A program made the translations under genes and the position numbers. Below, piece by piece: positions 11,155 through 22,790 of a DNA stretch of 64,000 bases; the first letter of the stretch is position 1; each line of letters opens with the position of its first letter. The notes under the pieces were generated by a model that was not told the origin of the DNA, did not search any database, and was given only the letters and a program-made list of their open reading frames with translations. Source of the DNA: Sceloporus undulatus (Eukaryota > Chordata > Lepidosauria > Squamata > Phrynosomatidae); contig NC_056523.1 in the NCBI RefSeq assembly GCF_019175285.1, forward strand, positions 183,394,780-183,458,779. Direction: 5' to 3'.

Positions 11155-11850
11155 AGTCTATTTCATAGAATCATTTTATCACACTATATTCTTAAAGTGC
11201 TACAATCCCACTTTGACTCCTCTAGCTGCCTCCTGTTGCATTCTGGTATTGGCAGTTTTAAGGAGGAGTATTGAGAATTCTCAGGTATTCTAAATACCCC
11301 TCCTTAAAACTGCCAATACCAGAATGCAACAGGAGGCAGCTAGAGGAGTCAAAGTGGGATTGTAGCACTTTAAGAATATAGTGTGATAAACATCATAGAG
11401 TTGAAAGAGACCACAAGGGCCATCCAGTCCAACCCCCTGCCATGCAGGAACTCTCAATCAAATCACACCCGACAGATGGCCATCCAGCCTCTGTTTAAAG
11501 ACTTCCAAAGAAAAAGACTCCACCATACTCCAAGAGAGTGTGTTCCACTTATCCTATAGCCGTTACTGTCAGGAAGTTCCTCCTAATGTTGAGGTGGAAT
11601 CTCTTTTCCTGGAGCTTGCATCCATTGCTCCGGGTCCCAGTCTCTGGAGCAGCAGAAAACAGGCTTGCTCCCTCCTCAATGTGACATCCCTTCAAATATT
11701 TAAAGAGAGCTATCATATCACTTCTTAACCTTCTCTTCTCCAGACTAAACATCCTCACTTCCCTAAGGCATTCCTCATAGGGCATGGTTTCCAGACCCTT
11801 CCCCATTTTAGTTGCCCTCCTTTGGACATGGCCCATTTGCACCCATTCTC
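11155..11850 (-). mobile_element. CR1 LINE 3' end, interrupted by a MITE
   Basis: On the minus strand, 11549-11842 encodes the CR1 C-terminal tail, with phrases GLETMPYEECLREVRMFSLE, RRLRSDMIALFKYLKG and SNGCKLQEKRFHLNI. The 3' untranslated end gives, on the plus strand, 'tagagttgaaagagaccaca' and 'agggccatccagtccaaccc'. The CR1 terminus 'catagaatcat' lies at about 11165-11175, split from the rest by the palindrome at 11178-11392. It is heavily 5'-truncated. Confidence 0.9.
11178..11392. mobile_element. Nearly perfect palindromic MITE inserted in CR1
   Basis: The ends TTTATCACACTATATTC and GAATATAGTGTGATAAA are exact inverses. From inspection the two arms of roughly 95 bases match base for base, through 'agctgcctcctgttgcattc' and 'ccaataccagaatgcaacag'. 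The short centre is AGAATTCT-like. This is the youngest-looking element in the window. It sits in the 3' end of the CR1 at 11155-11850, so it is younger than that insertion. Confidence 0.9.
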
Positions 11851-12354
11851 AAGGGTGCCCAGCATTCTCCATTGCCCAGCATTCTCAAATTCCAGTGATT
11901 TCTATGACCATGCTGGTGATCAGATTTACCACCACAGAATGGAAGGAAAGGTAGATACTTCTTGTAATTCCTGTCCTAAAATAAATAAAAGGATTCATAT
12001 TTTTTTTAAAAAAAACCTTGGATTCCCTGCCTAGTGGGCATCAGTGTATTGGACCACCTCTGGAGATGGCAGCTGAAGAGTAAAGAAAATATTTTAGGCA
12101 GAAAATATTGAGAAGTCAGGCCTACTGGTGAGCATAGCGATGCTTTTTCTGGTCACTAGGACAAGGTTTGGGAATGGTCTGTCAAGCAAGGAGATTTTCA
12201 AAGTTGTTTTAGCCCTTCAAATCCACCTTGGCCCAGTGCTGGGGTCACAAAGATTGAAGCACAGCCCTGTACTTTTTTGTTCTGCAGCAGGAGTTAAAAG
12301 CAAATGGTAGGAATGGACCTAAGAGGAAAAACCTTATGAGCATAGGAAGCTGCC
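11851..12354. other. Intergenic DNA, nothing recognised
   Basis: No gene or named repeat seen. Confidence 0.4.
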
Positions 12355-12565
12355 TCTAAAGAATTAATGCAGTTTGACACTACTTTAACAGCCACAGCTC
12401 CACGCTACGGAATTCTGGGATTTATAGTTGTTTGAGATATTTAGCCTTCTCTGTCAGAGAGCTCTGGTGCTGCAACAAACTGCAAATCCCAGGGATTATA
12501 TAGCATTGAGCCATGACAATTAAAGCAGTGTCAAACTGCATTAAACCTGTAGTGTGGCAGCAGCT
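12355..12565. mobile_element. Palindromic MITE
   Basis: The arms share 'aattaatgcagtttgacact' on the left and 'agtgtcaaactgcattaaac' on the right. It belongs to the 9552-9770 family with decayed ends. Confidence 0.75.
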
Positions 12566-13777
12566 TGACACCAGTGGCCCATTATGCCCATTTTGGACAG
12601 AGGCAAACAGCAGCTGAACAGGATTTTCCAGACAACTTTCTTTCTCAGTCAGGTCTGGAGGTGATGCTGTTGGCTGAAATAGTGGGCAAAAGAACCATAA
12701 AACATTTTGTTTTGTTTATTTTATTTTATTGTCTCTTTCTCCTCCTCTTTCTTCTTGATATATTTCAATCTAACTTTGTTTTTAGACCATAGTGCAAGAC
12801 TTCAGATTTCCAAAATGAAAACTGTATAACATAGTAATACTAAAAGCCAGGGCAGATTGCAATACACTGTCCTATGTTAACAAAGCTCCTTGCTTTAAAA
12901 TCAAGTTCAGAGGATAGTATTAGCATAAGATAAACCCATAACCACAATTTTTAAATGTATCATTAACAAGAGGCCACAACAGGAACCAATAGTGGGAGAT
13001 ATAATAGCACCTCATACATATGTGTAGAAGCATAATTGAACAAAATGATCATACTTATATTCTGACTTGCTTCCGAATGCTAAAAGCTGCTACATGTCAA
13101 ACTTATCACCCTACTGGGATGTTTTTTGGTTTTGGAGTAGGGATGCTACCCTAGATGACCAAACCAAATAGACGTTTTGGGAACAACAGCAACAGCAAAA
13201 CCACACAGTACAGTTTGAGAAAATTATCTCCACCAAACAGAGTCAAACATCCAGATTAGGTCTGAGAAGGGGGGGGGGGGATGACTGATAGAGAAACTAC
13301 AGTTTAATGTTGATTCAGTCACAAGAAGAGGATATGCCACATGGAAATGTTCAACATGGAAGTAAACAGCAGTGGAAAGATCTGGCTCCTGAACAAAGTC
13401 AACATGAAACTTGCCTTCTTCCCAAGTCTCTTTGAGTCCCTGCTTAAGATAAGTAGTAGATGGAGTGACAGACAAAAGAAGAGCCCTTGAGCCTGGAATG
13501 TTCCATTAATCTTCCTCAAGGGTGTGCTCTCCAACATTCCTGGACTACAGTTCCCAGAACCCACTCTCACCCCTGGATACTGAGATACTGACCAGACATG
13601 GTGCTGAGAAGTTTCTCTTGTTATAGCGATTGCCTCTGGGAATTATAGTCCAGCACCTCTGGAAGGCAGACAGCTGTAGAAAGTTGCTGGAAATGCATGG
13701 ATTCATATATGATACACCAAGGTGCCCACCCTGAGTTGTATTATGGGTATGCTCTTGGGTCCTTCCCAAGCATCAGA
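12566..13777. other. Intergenic DNA with poly-G run
   Basis: No gene recognised. A G homopolymer lies at about 13269-13280. The overlapping minus frames at 13224-13769 are featureless. Confidence 0.45.
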
Positions 13778-13985
13778 GGTTGCATCTACACTGCCGAATT
13801 AACACAGCTTGACACTAATTGTCATGACTCAATACTATAGGATTAATAGTTTTGTGAGCTATTTATTGTCAGAGAGCTCTGATGCCACAACAAACTACAA
13901 ATGCCAGGATTCCATAGGATGGAGCCGTGAGAGTTAAAGTGGTGTCAAACTACATTAATTCTGCAGTGTGGAAGCAAGCTAGAGT
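13778..13985. mobile_element. Palindromic MITE
   Basis: The start 'tgcatctacactgccgaatt' and end 'attaattctgcagtgtggaa' are inverted, and the core is 'aaactacaaatgccaggatt'. Same family as 9552-9770. Confidence 0.75.
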
Positions 13986-14055
13986 TGCTTCAAACCCATT
14001 GGCCTTCCCTAGTGGTGATCACTTTCACCCTGTGGAAAGCCTTTTAAAAAATGGA

Positions 14056-14092
<37 letters not shown>

Positions 14093-14135
14093 TTATTTAT
14101 AGCCCACCCAGTCACAAGGAAGGGGTCCAAATTGT
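14056..14135 (-). mobile_element. L2-type LINE 3' tail with (AAT)n
   Basis: An AAT repeat (about 14058-14092) is followed by 'tttatttatagcccacccag'. On the minus strand this is the usual L2 ending of a stem, 'ctataaataaa' and (ATT)n. Only the tail remains. Confidence 0.6.
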
Positions 14136-14682
14136 CAGGCTTAACAGTACATTTTTATACATGGTTACATAAAACCCAACTACTTTAACTGGAGTATTTA
14201 CAATGAATCAATAGGAACTTGGTAAGCCAACACTTGTATGGTTTCCAATTGTATAGTTTCCAAATTAGTCCAACACTTCTATAGTGTTATTCTAACAAAT
14301 TATTCCATCGCTTGTATAGTTTATAAATGATACACTTGTATATTTTTCCAAATGGGTCTACTCTAGTTGGAACTTTCAATAGAATTTATGCCAAGATGGT
14401 AATCGTGTGACTCTCCAGATGTGGACCTGCAAGTCTTGGTATTCTTGCCCATTGGCTATGCTAAGGGTGCTGGGAGTTGCAGTCCAACAACTTCTGGAGA
14501 GCCACACAGTTTCTACCCCCCAAAACAAGGGGGATTTATTCCTAAATGCAGGTAGAGGACCGTAGCCTTAATTTTGAAAATCTTAGGAAATAAACATCTT
14601 TGTATACTACCAGTGGACACAAGCAAGGGGAAGGCTGTGGCTGCTAGGAACTTATACTACATTTTGATGGAATGATACCTTT
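14136..14682. other. Intergenic DNA, nothing recognised
   Basis: No gene seen. 'gactctccagatgtggacct' and 'aacttctggagagccacac' at 14410-14510 form another weak inverted pair. Confidence 0.4.
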
Positions 14683-15012
14683 ATGGGACCAACTAAAATG
14701 CACAATTACATGTTGCGAGCTTTCGAAGTCACACTGGCTTCTTCATCAGGCAAACAGGAGAAAGAAATTGAAAATGTTAGTCATAGGCCTGCATTTTCTG
14801 TTTCTGTTCTGCATCTGAACTATGACCAGAAACAGAAAATGCAGTCCTATGACTAAATCTTCAATGTCTTTCTCCTGTTTGCCTCATGAAGAAGTCAGTG
14901 TGACTTTGAAAGCTCGCAACATGTAATTGTGCATTTTGGTTGGCCCAAGAAAGGTATCATTGTTTGGATGTTATTAGATTTGCTATAGGGCCAACACGGC
15001 TACCTCTAGATT
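14683..15012. repeat. Large inverted repeat ending in CAACACGGCTACCTCT
   Basis: The left arm (14683-14775) has 'gatacctttatgggaccaac', 'cacaattacatgttgcgagc' and 'gcaaacaggagaaagaaatt'. The right arm (14862-14965) has these inverted. A smaller inverted pair, 'gcattttctgtttctg' and 'cagaaacagaaaatgc', lies between them, so the whole stretch can fold on itself. The end 'caacacggctacctct' is a common repeat terminus. I cannot assign the class. Confidence 0.75.
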
Positions 15013-15029
15013 TTTTAAATTACATTTTG

Positions 15030-15115
15030 GTAGGGCAGGGGGCAGAATACAAAAGAGCTCTTGTAGCACATGTGAGGCTAACTGAAAGAAAGAAGCTGGG
15101 GGCATGAGATTTACA
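15030..15115. repeat. Partial arm of the GTAGCACCTTTGAGAC family
   Basis: 'ttgtagcacatgtgaggcta' and 'actgaaagaaagaagctggg' match the left arm of the foldback at 10404-10550. Confidence 0.6.
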
Positions 15116-15244
15116 CTGTCTAACTGTCATGGCTATGTCTTTGACTTCAACTTTTTTGACTGATGGGAGAAGGCAACATGGGGTGAAGTGCTGTCCTTTA
15201 GAAAAACCCAATGAAGATTATAGAGGGGCATAACCTCCTCAAGA

Positions 15245-15465
15245 CCCAGTCTGGTGTAGGGATTTGAGCATTGGACTATGACTCTGGAAACCAGGGTTCA
15301 AATCCTGGCTTGGCCATAGATACCCACACTGTGATCTTGAGCAAATAACACTCCCTCAGCCTCAGGGGAAGGCAATGGCAACCCTCCTTTGAAGAGACTT
15401 GCCAAAACAAAACATGATAGATTCACCTTGGAAAGGATTTGAAGGCACACAACAACAACCTCTTT
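15245..15465 (+). mobile_element. tRNA-derived SINE
   Basis: Box A-like 'gtctggtgtagggatttgag', box B-like 'agggttcaaatcctggc', and the end 'tttgaaggcacacaacaaca'. Same family as 4676-4950. Confidence 0.88.
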
Positions 15466-15549
15466 GAAGACACAGTGACACACCTTTATCTCAGAATAAG
15501 CAGCATACAAGAGACTTTAGGGAAGCAGGGAAAGATCTGCACCTTCCCA

Positions 15550-15770
15550 AGTCTGGAGGAGGAGGAGGAGGCAACCTAAAGCTTGAGCTGAAAATCCAGA
15601 AGAAGAAGAAAGCAGCCTAAAGCCTGGGCTGAAAATCCTGCAGGAAAAGGACAAGAGACTAACCTAAAGCCTGATCAGAAGATCCAGGAGAAGAAGGAAA
15701 AGAAGAAATCACTTAAAGCCTGATCTGAAAGTCCAGGAGAAGATGAAAGCAGCCTAAAGCCTGAGCTGAA
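15550..15770. repeat. Imperfect ~45-base minisatellite, five units
   Basis: The phrase CCTAAAGCCTGAGCTGAAAA (with variants) recurs five times at about 40-50 base spacing. Each of the first four units is followed by a purine-rich 'ccaggagaagaagaaag' type stretch. One frame over part of it is lysine/glutamate-rich but interrupted, so I do not call it coding. Confidence 0.8.
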
Positions 15771-16440
15771 AACCCATTACGATGACAGCAGCAGCAGCTA
15801 CTGCGGAACCGGTCCATCCCACCCTGCCATGACTGGATCTGCCCATTAGGTGGCAGCACAAGGACTGCAAATTCTTCTTAGGCGCTTGCGATGAAACAGC
15901 AGGCAGGGAGGGATCGCAATGCTGCTGTTAACGTGGCCCGCCTCTTTCCTCTTGCGGAGGGACACTCGCTGCCTCTCCTTCTCCCCCCCCCCCCAAGTTA
16001 CCCTTTCGCTAGGAAGGGTCCGGAGCTGCCTTTGCTTCCCTCCGGCCGAGGCACAACTTCCCTGAACCTCTCCAGCTCAGAAACCTGGAGTCTCAAGTGG
16101 AAGCTCTCGGGGCTGAAGGAGAGGGGAGCCTTTTCTTGATCCAACGGGGGGAGCCACGCAGATGAATCAGGAACTACCCTAATTAGGGGGGGGTGTCTAT
16201 GGACTATAATAAATAAACCTATGGGCTATAATAAATTTGGGGCTATAATAAAGTACAACCTAGTTATATATGCAATATTTTCTTACTCTTGCTGCCACAT
16301 TTGAGAGTGGGGGGCTTATCAACTACAGATCGCAAGAAAACCTTCCAGACATTGGCGTGCTTTGGAGGAAAGACACTGATCATGCATTTATTTGGGTACA
16401 TTTCTTGAGTCAAAGGGGGATACTCTTGGCCAGGGATCGG
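15771..16440. other. Flank of the histone cluster, moderately GC-rich at first
   Basis: No gene recognised. It has a poly-C stretch near 15985, an 82-codon open frame (15891-16139) rich in proline and leucine without a known domain, and a G run at about 16440-16451. Confidence 0.45.
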
Positions 16441-16477
16441 GGGGGGGGGGGTCATGAACCAAGTCCCTTTGCGACTC

Positions 16478-16518
16478 CAGCTCTTTCCCAGAGGAAGTGG
16501 GTGGCTCTGAAAAGAGCC
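16478..16518 (-). terminator. H2B 3' processing signal: stem-loop plus HDE
   Basis: On the minus strand, GGCTCTTTTCAGAGCC (16503-16518) is the canonical replication-dependent histone stem-loop bound by SLBP. About 17 bases downstream, AAAGAGCTG (16478-16486) matches the histone downstream element that pairs with U7 snRNA. Cleavage is expected between them, giving a mature mRNA without poly(A). Confidence 0.95.
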
Positions 16519-16587
16519 TTTGGGTTCTTGGGTGCTTGGTCCCTCTCCGGAGCAGCAGCAGCAGCACCAGCCTCGGCCGACGGGCGC

Positions 16588-17792
<1,205 letters not shown>

Positions 17793-17828
17793 GGCGGCTG
17801 GCCAACTCCCTCGGCCCCGAAACCCAAC

Positions 17829-17868
17829 GGCTCTTTTCAGAGCCCCCCACGGCTTCCAGGAAGAGCTG
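17829..17868 (+). terminator. H2A 3' stem-loop and HDE
   Basis: GGCTCTTTTCAGAGCC at 17829-17844 is a perfect histone stem-loop 36 bases after the stop. AAGAGCTG at 17861-17868 is the U7-pairing downstream element. Confidence 0.96.
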
Positions 17869-17872
17869 GCCA

Positions 17873-18071
17873 TCGCTCTCTCCGTGGTTTACTTTTAGGC
17901 ACTTCTCCGATGTCAGAATTCAGAGGCCTAGCTGGGTTAGTCAGGTAAATGCACTAATAATAATGATAATGATAATACTGTAATCAATAGGCTTACATTT
18001 AAAAGAAGCCATGCGAAGCCCAATATCCCAGTTATTCCCTCCCTTCCCTAAAACATCAATTAAACAGATGG
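17873..18071. other. Short intergenic stretch
   Basis: Contains a short (AAT/GAT)n run near 17955-17985 and nothing else recognised. Confidence 0.4.
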
Positions 18072-18605
18072 GCCATTAAAAGGATTTTGTAGCACCTTTA
18101 GGACTAACTGAAAGAAGCTGGTGGCATTGGCTTTTGAAGACTGGAACCTACTTCCTTAGATGCATGATTGACACTGGACAGTCCAGAGAGAGTCCAGGGT
18201 CACCCTTAGACTTGAGCCTCCTTCAGATGCATTAGGTGGAGTGGAGTGTCCAAAGACAGACCATAGATCTGGCAAAACAAACCATAGGCCTCTCTTTGGA
18301 CTCCATTTCATGCGTCTGAGGAAGGAGGCTCAAGTCTAAGAAAGCTCAGGGCACCAGCTCTCATACAGTTGGGTCCCAAACACACTGCAGCAATCATCCA
18401 GTTTGAGACCGCTTTAACTGCCCTGGCTAAGTGCTAGGGAATCCTGGAGACTGCAGTTTATTGTGGCACAGAAAAGGTAAATGTCTCACAAAGCTACAGT
18501 TCCCAGAATTCCCTAGCACTGAGCCAAGTGTTCTCAAACTGAATTATTGCTGCAGTGTGTGCTGGACCTTAGTCTCAAAGGTGCCACAAGATCCTTTTGC
18601 AAACA
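18072..18605. repeat. Foldback element (GTAGCACCTTTGAGAC family) split by a MITE
   Basis: The left end is 'aaaggattttgtagcacctt' and 'taggactaactgaaagaagc'. Inner phrases such as 'aagactggaacctacttcct' are answered by the inverted 'gaggaaggaggctcaagtct'. The matching right end, 'tagtctcaaaggtgccacaa' then 'gatccttttg', comes only after the MITE at 18366-18568. The MITE therefore jumped into the right arm. Confidence 0.75.
18366..18568. mobile_element. Palindromic MITE (ACACACTGCAG family), nested
   Basis: 'aacacactgcagcaatcatc' on the left pairs with 'aattattgctgcagtgtgtg' on the right. The core is 'acagttcccagaattcccta'. The same family occurs at 22168-22378 and 33090-33305. Confidence 0.8.
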
Positions 18606-20369
18606 GATCCTAAAGTGGCACTAGGTTGGGGATGCTTTGGAGCCAGATCTTGGCTGTGTTTCTTTGTATCTGTCTTTTTAAAAAAATGGTTACTTAGTAG
18701 CATGCCTCCAGATTAGACCTAAAGGAAGCTAGGATACTATACCACAGACAACTAGTTATTATGTTGCTCAAACTCAAGTCAGTGGAAGAGAAGAAGATAC
18801 GGTTGGCCTTCTCCAAAGTTATTCAGTACTCAGGGTCTCACAGTATATACACTGTACATACACACGCAGTATATATGTGCACACATACCCCAAACTCTTT
18901 TCCATACCAGTATTCTCTGAAGATGCCAGCCACAGATGCAGGCGATACGTCAGGAATAAACTCTTCTGGAACATGGCCACATAGCCCGAAAAACCCACAA
19001 AAACTATGGATGCCGGCCATGAAAGCCTTCGACGTCACATGAGAAGATACGTGTGACTTTGGGTGGCCTTGGGTAGACCCAGTTGCTTGTCATCATGGAC
19101 CAAATGATACCAAAAGCAATTTGCACCTCCAAACTTGTCTTTGGGACCCTCAGGTATAAAGCATGTTGAATAGGACCAGGCAGGCAAATTCTCGCCAAAT
19201 TCTAGACCAAGGCTGTAAGGTTGGACTTCTAGCGTTCCAGATGTTTTGGACTACAAACCCCACATTCCTATCCCTCTTCTCAGGCTTGATGGGTCTGGTG
19301 GATCTTATGGACCATGAATTGGCCGGGGTTCAGTTTTACGCCTCTGCTCAACACCAAAAATAAAACCTGCACATGGAAGAAAATATTCATCCACAATCCA
19401 CCTACGTAATCTCTTTAATCTTTAATTAAAGTTCTCTAAAAGTCTGGACAGACAATAACCGGGAAGATCAGGCTCTCAAGTGACAAATAAGAGCAGGGTG
19501 TCTTCCTCTTTCCCACCATTTAGGGCATGGGTCTTTTTTGGTGTTTGGGGAAAATATTTGGAGAAGAAAAGTCCCTAAGTGGATTCATAGCACTATAATT
19601 ATGTTGTGTGAAAAAAACCACGAGTTCTTGCTGTCTGATCCACCCTCCACAATGATGGTGCCTTGCCACTCCTTAAATCGCCATTGCTAGGACAGATACG
19701 CCACAGAAATGTCTGAGTCTTGAGTCATCTCTAAGGATAGGAAGTCAAGCCATTCCTTTGTGACAAAGCAACAGCACAATGAGGTCTTTGGGAGTGACTT
19801 TAGGAAGGCAGGATAGACTCCCCTTTCATCTTTTTCCGAGGAGCTGCTGCTAATCTAGAAAAGGGCCTTCAAAAAACAAACAGAACAAACCAACCCCTGA
19901 GAGGTGAATGCTAAAATAAAGGTGAATTTTAAAATGATAGGCTGTGGGCTTTTCTAAAAAGTGGCCTTTCCTCGCCATTTACAGCCCAAAGTCATCCAGG
20001 CTGGAAGGGATTTCTGAAGGCTGATGTGATCAAAAAAGTTTTTAAAAATTGCATGAATATGAGAATGGAGGAGTGTTTGAGGAAGGACATAGCAGTCTAC
20101 TGAAGAGCAGGATTGCTCTTGTCTGTTTAATCTGCATTGATGAGTTCAAGGCAGCCCTACAGGATTCCTCTGCTCCTGCTTGAACAGGCTGTTTAGTTTT
20201 GAATCTATGCAGCAAGTAAACCCTGAACTGACTTTGCCCAAACACTCCCAATGGGAATTATTGGAAAGGACAACATGGGCAGTAAGCATAATTTACTCAG
20301 CACAAGCATAGACCTTCTAAGCATATACCTTTCATAAGAAAAAAAATCTGTGTTCAGAATAAATGAGGA
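18606..20369. other. Intergenic DNA with a repeat fragment at 18905-19045
   Basis: No gene seen. At 18905-19045 'gaagatgccagccacagatg' and 'ggccatgaaagccttcgac' is a recognisable squamate interspersed repeat end whose class I cannot fix; a non-LTR or Penelope-like 3' end is possible. The rest is featureless. Confidence 0.5.
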
Positions 20370-20765
20370 CTATGTATTTATGTATGTGCCTTCAAGTTCC
20401 CTGTTAACTTATGGTAACCCCATACATTTCACAGGGTCATCTTAGGGTGCATATACACTGTACTAATAACACAGTTGGATACCCTTTTAAGTGTTGCCGT
20501 TCCATCCTATGCAATGCTGGGATTTGTAGTTTTACAAGCCTTTGTCTGCCAAAGAGGGCTGGAATCTCACAAAATTACAGATCCCACACTTCAGTAGGAT
20601 GGCACCTTGGCGGTTAAAGTGGTGCCAAACTGCATTAGTTCTACAGTGTAGATACACTCTTAGGCAAGGAATACTCAATGGTAGTTCTGCCGGCTCCTTT
20701 CCCTGAAATATAGTCTACAGCACCCAGTTTTCATTGGTGGTCTCCTATCCAAACATCCAAAATAT
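20370..20765 (-). mobile_element. 5S-rRNA-derived SINE interrupted by a MITE
   Basis: The plus strand reads 'gtatgtgccttcaagttccc' and 'atggtaaccccatacatttc' up to 'catcttagg', then a MITE, then 'tcttaggcaaggaatactca', 'atagtctacagcacccag' and 'gtggtctcctatccaaacat'. The two parts are contiguous in intact copies of this family (compare 30130-30330). Confidence 0.85.
20451..20653. mobile_element. Palindromic MITE nested in a 5S SINE, with target-site duplication
   Basis: The ends are GTGCATATACACTGTA and, inverted, TACAGTGTAGATACAC. TCTTAGG stands on both sides, giving a 7-base direct repeat of the interrupted SINE sequence, consistent with a 7-8 base target-site duplication and so a hAT-like transposon. 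The core includes 'tgggatttgtagttttacaa'. Confidence 0.82.
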
Positions 20766-22167
20766 AAATCTGAAGGCATGCACACACAACCAACAAACCA
20801 CGTTCAGATCAACAACAGTAAAAAGGAATTTTGTCTTCTGGAAAGTTGGTGATAGGAATGAGCAGCTGGGTGAGAAGTAGCAACGAAGGTTGGATTCATT
20901 TGGGTGGGTGAAAGACGCATAGGTCCATGACTAATCTTCAGGTGGGCAGTGGGTAGAGATGCTGTGCCAGTCAACCTTTTTCTTTCTTGAACAAGAGAGA
21001 GATACAGAGGCTTTGTTCTCCTTTGCTTCTGGTCACTTTGCTTCTCCTCCATCTCTTTCTGAGGTTCTTGGAATGATTTGCTTTGTATCATGGGCTACCA
21101 CAGAGGTAGGTCCCCGAGCTCTGATCTACTGCCTGATAAGTATGGCCCTCCATGCATTGTCACAGCCAGTACAGTCAGGTCTGTGGGATAATTTAAGTTT
21201 CAGCCTTTCCGAAGGAAACAAAATATTTAAATATCAAAAATACCAAAGCTAAAGCTGTTAGGGTCTAGCTTTACATTAGTAGAGTAGCAGAAACATGCTC
21301 TTGTCTAACCATGCTTCCCTAAAAACTGAGACTGACTCTAAAAACAACACAAGTAGCTTGTAATTCAAACAAAAGTTTACTAATGACTTTAATCTATATA
21401 TGAATAAAAGCTATATCCTAATCCAGGTAATGGATGGTTCAGGTAGAAAAGTAATCCATTCCAAAGAAAGTTGAGAGAGGAAGAAGATTGAAAACATGCA
21501 GTTCAGTTGAAATCTTTAGAGAGAATATCTGCTAGTCCCAAAGGGGTGAACTAAATCACATGGTTAGTTTGAATGAGAGAGAAAAAAGGAGAGTTCGCAT
21601 GCAGGAAATCCCTCTCTAGGGAGGGGGAAAGAGAATGCAGAAATCCACCAACAAGGCCTACGTAACATAATGATCAGTGCAGTGAACTGAACACCTGACA
21701 CCATCTTGAAGACTATACTATGTCCATTCTTCCTGTGTAGCTTCAAATTATTTCTTTCTTAGAAGTAGAAATTTGTGGTTACCACCTAACCTGAGGAAGA
21801 TTTCTGGAAAACTTGAAACCTGGCACACTTTGTGGCATTTGAAATGGTCCTAATGAAGCTTTTTACTCACCTGTGGATCTGGTTTTGTTCTCATAGAACC
21901 AACATGACTACTTTTTTTTTTTTTGGTATTCATCCTTGATGTGTTATCAATGATTTCTGCAAAAGCCTCAGCCAGTGAGAAGTCCTTTTGAGACCTTCTA
22001 ATAGCAGGGACTGCTTTAAGTTTTGTTTTCTGTTGATCCCAATAAAAAATCTTTTAAAAAAAACAACTTATCTGTATCACAAGCAGGGATGCGTATGCGG
22101 GTGAGTGAGAGAGGAAACAGCCCCTTTTAATAATCACCACTATATACTTTTATACCACTATGGTCTA
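20766..22167. other. Intergenic DNA, nothing recognised
   Basis: No gene or nameable repeat. A poly-T run lies at about 21909-21923. The text is mostly AT-rich and unique-looking apart from its copy in block B. Confidence 0.45.
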
Positions 22168-22378
22168 AAATACACTGCAGAAATATCCAGTTTGAGACTG
22201 CTTTAACTGTCCTGGCTCAGTGCTAGGGAATTCTGGGAACTGTAGTTTTATTCAGCACCTAGCCCCTCTGTCAGAGAGCAATGGTGCCACAACAAACAAA
22301 TTCCCAGGATTCCCTAGCACTGGGCCAGGGCAGTTAAAGTAGTCTCAAACTAGATTATTTTGCAGTGTGTTTTGGCCT
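22168..22378. mobile_element. Palindromic MITE
   Basis: 'aaaatacactgcagaaatat' on the left and 'ttattttgcagtgtgttttg' on the right. The core is 'agtgctagggaattctggga' and its inverse. Same family as 18366-18568. Confidence 0.8.
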
Positions 22379-22549
22379 TAATAAGATTGCAGGATAAATT
22401 TGTGGCAACCACAATTTCTCCACCTAGCCTACCTTGCAGGCCAGGCAATGAACATAAAATGGGGCTGGGGGAAGGGTTCAAAGCATGCATTCTGGGATTG
22501 TTGAGTAAATAACCGCATACAGTATATAACAGATAGATATAATACATAT

Positions 22550-22790
22550 TAGCAGCCAGTGTGGCATAATGGTTTGAATCTTGGAATATGACTCTGGAGA
22601 TCAGAGTTTGATTCCTTGCTTGGGCATGGGAAAAAAATCCTCTGTTTGACCTGGGTCAAGTCACGCTCTCTCAGCCTTAGAGAATGCAATGGCCATGAAG
22701 AATGGCCTCTGAAGAAACCTGCCAAGAAATCCCTCTGATATGTTTTCCTTAGGGTCACCTAAGTAAAAAATGACTTGGAGGCACAACAGC
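22550..22790 (+). mobile_element. tRNA-derived SINE
   Basis: 'cagccagtgtggcataatgg' head, box B-like 'agagtttgattccttgc', body 'gacctgggtcaagtcacgct', end 'cttggaggcacaacagc'. Confidence 0.85.

Noticed and set aside
15550-15770. Possible histone H1 tail (lysine-rich frame)
   Set aside because: The frame is interrupted, units are tandem repeats with acidic residues, and there is no globular H1 domain nearby.
15550-15780. CRISPR-like spaced repeats
   Set aside because: The units and spacers are both similar and purine-rich, and this is vertebrate nuclear DNA; it is a minisatellite.
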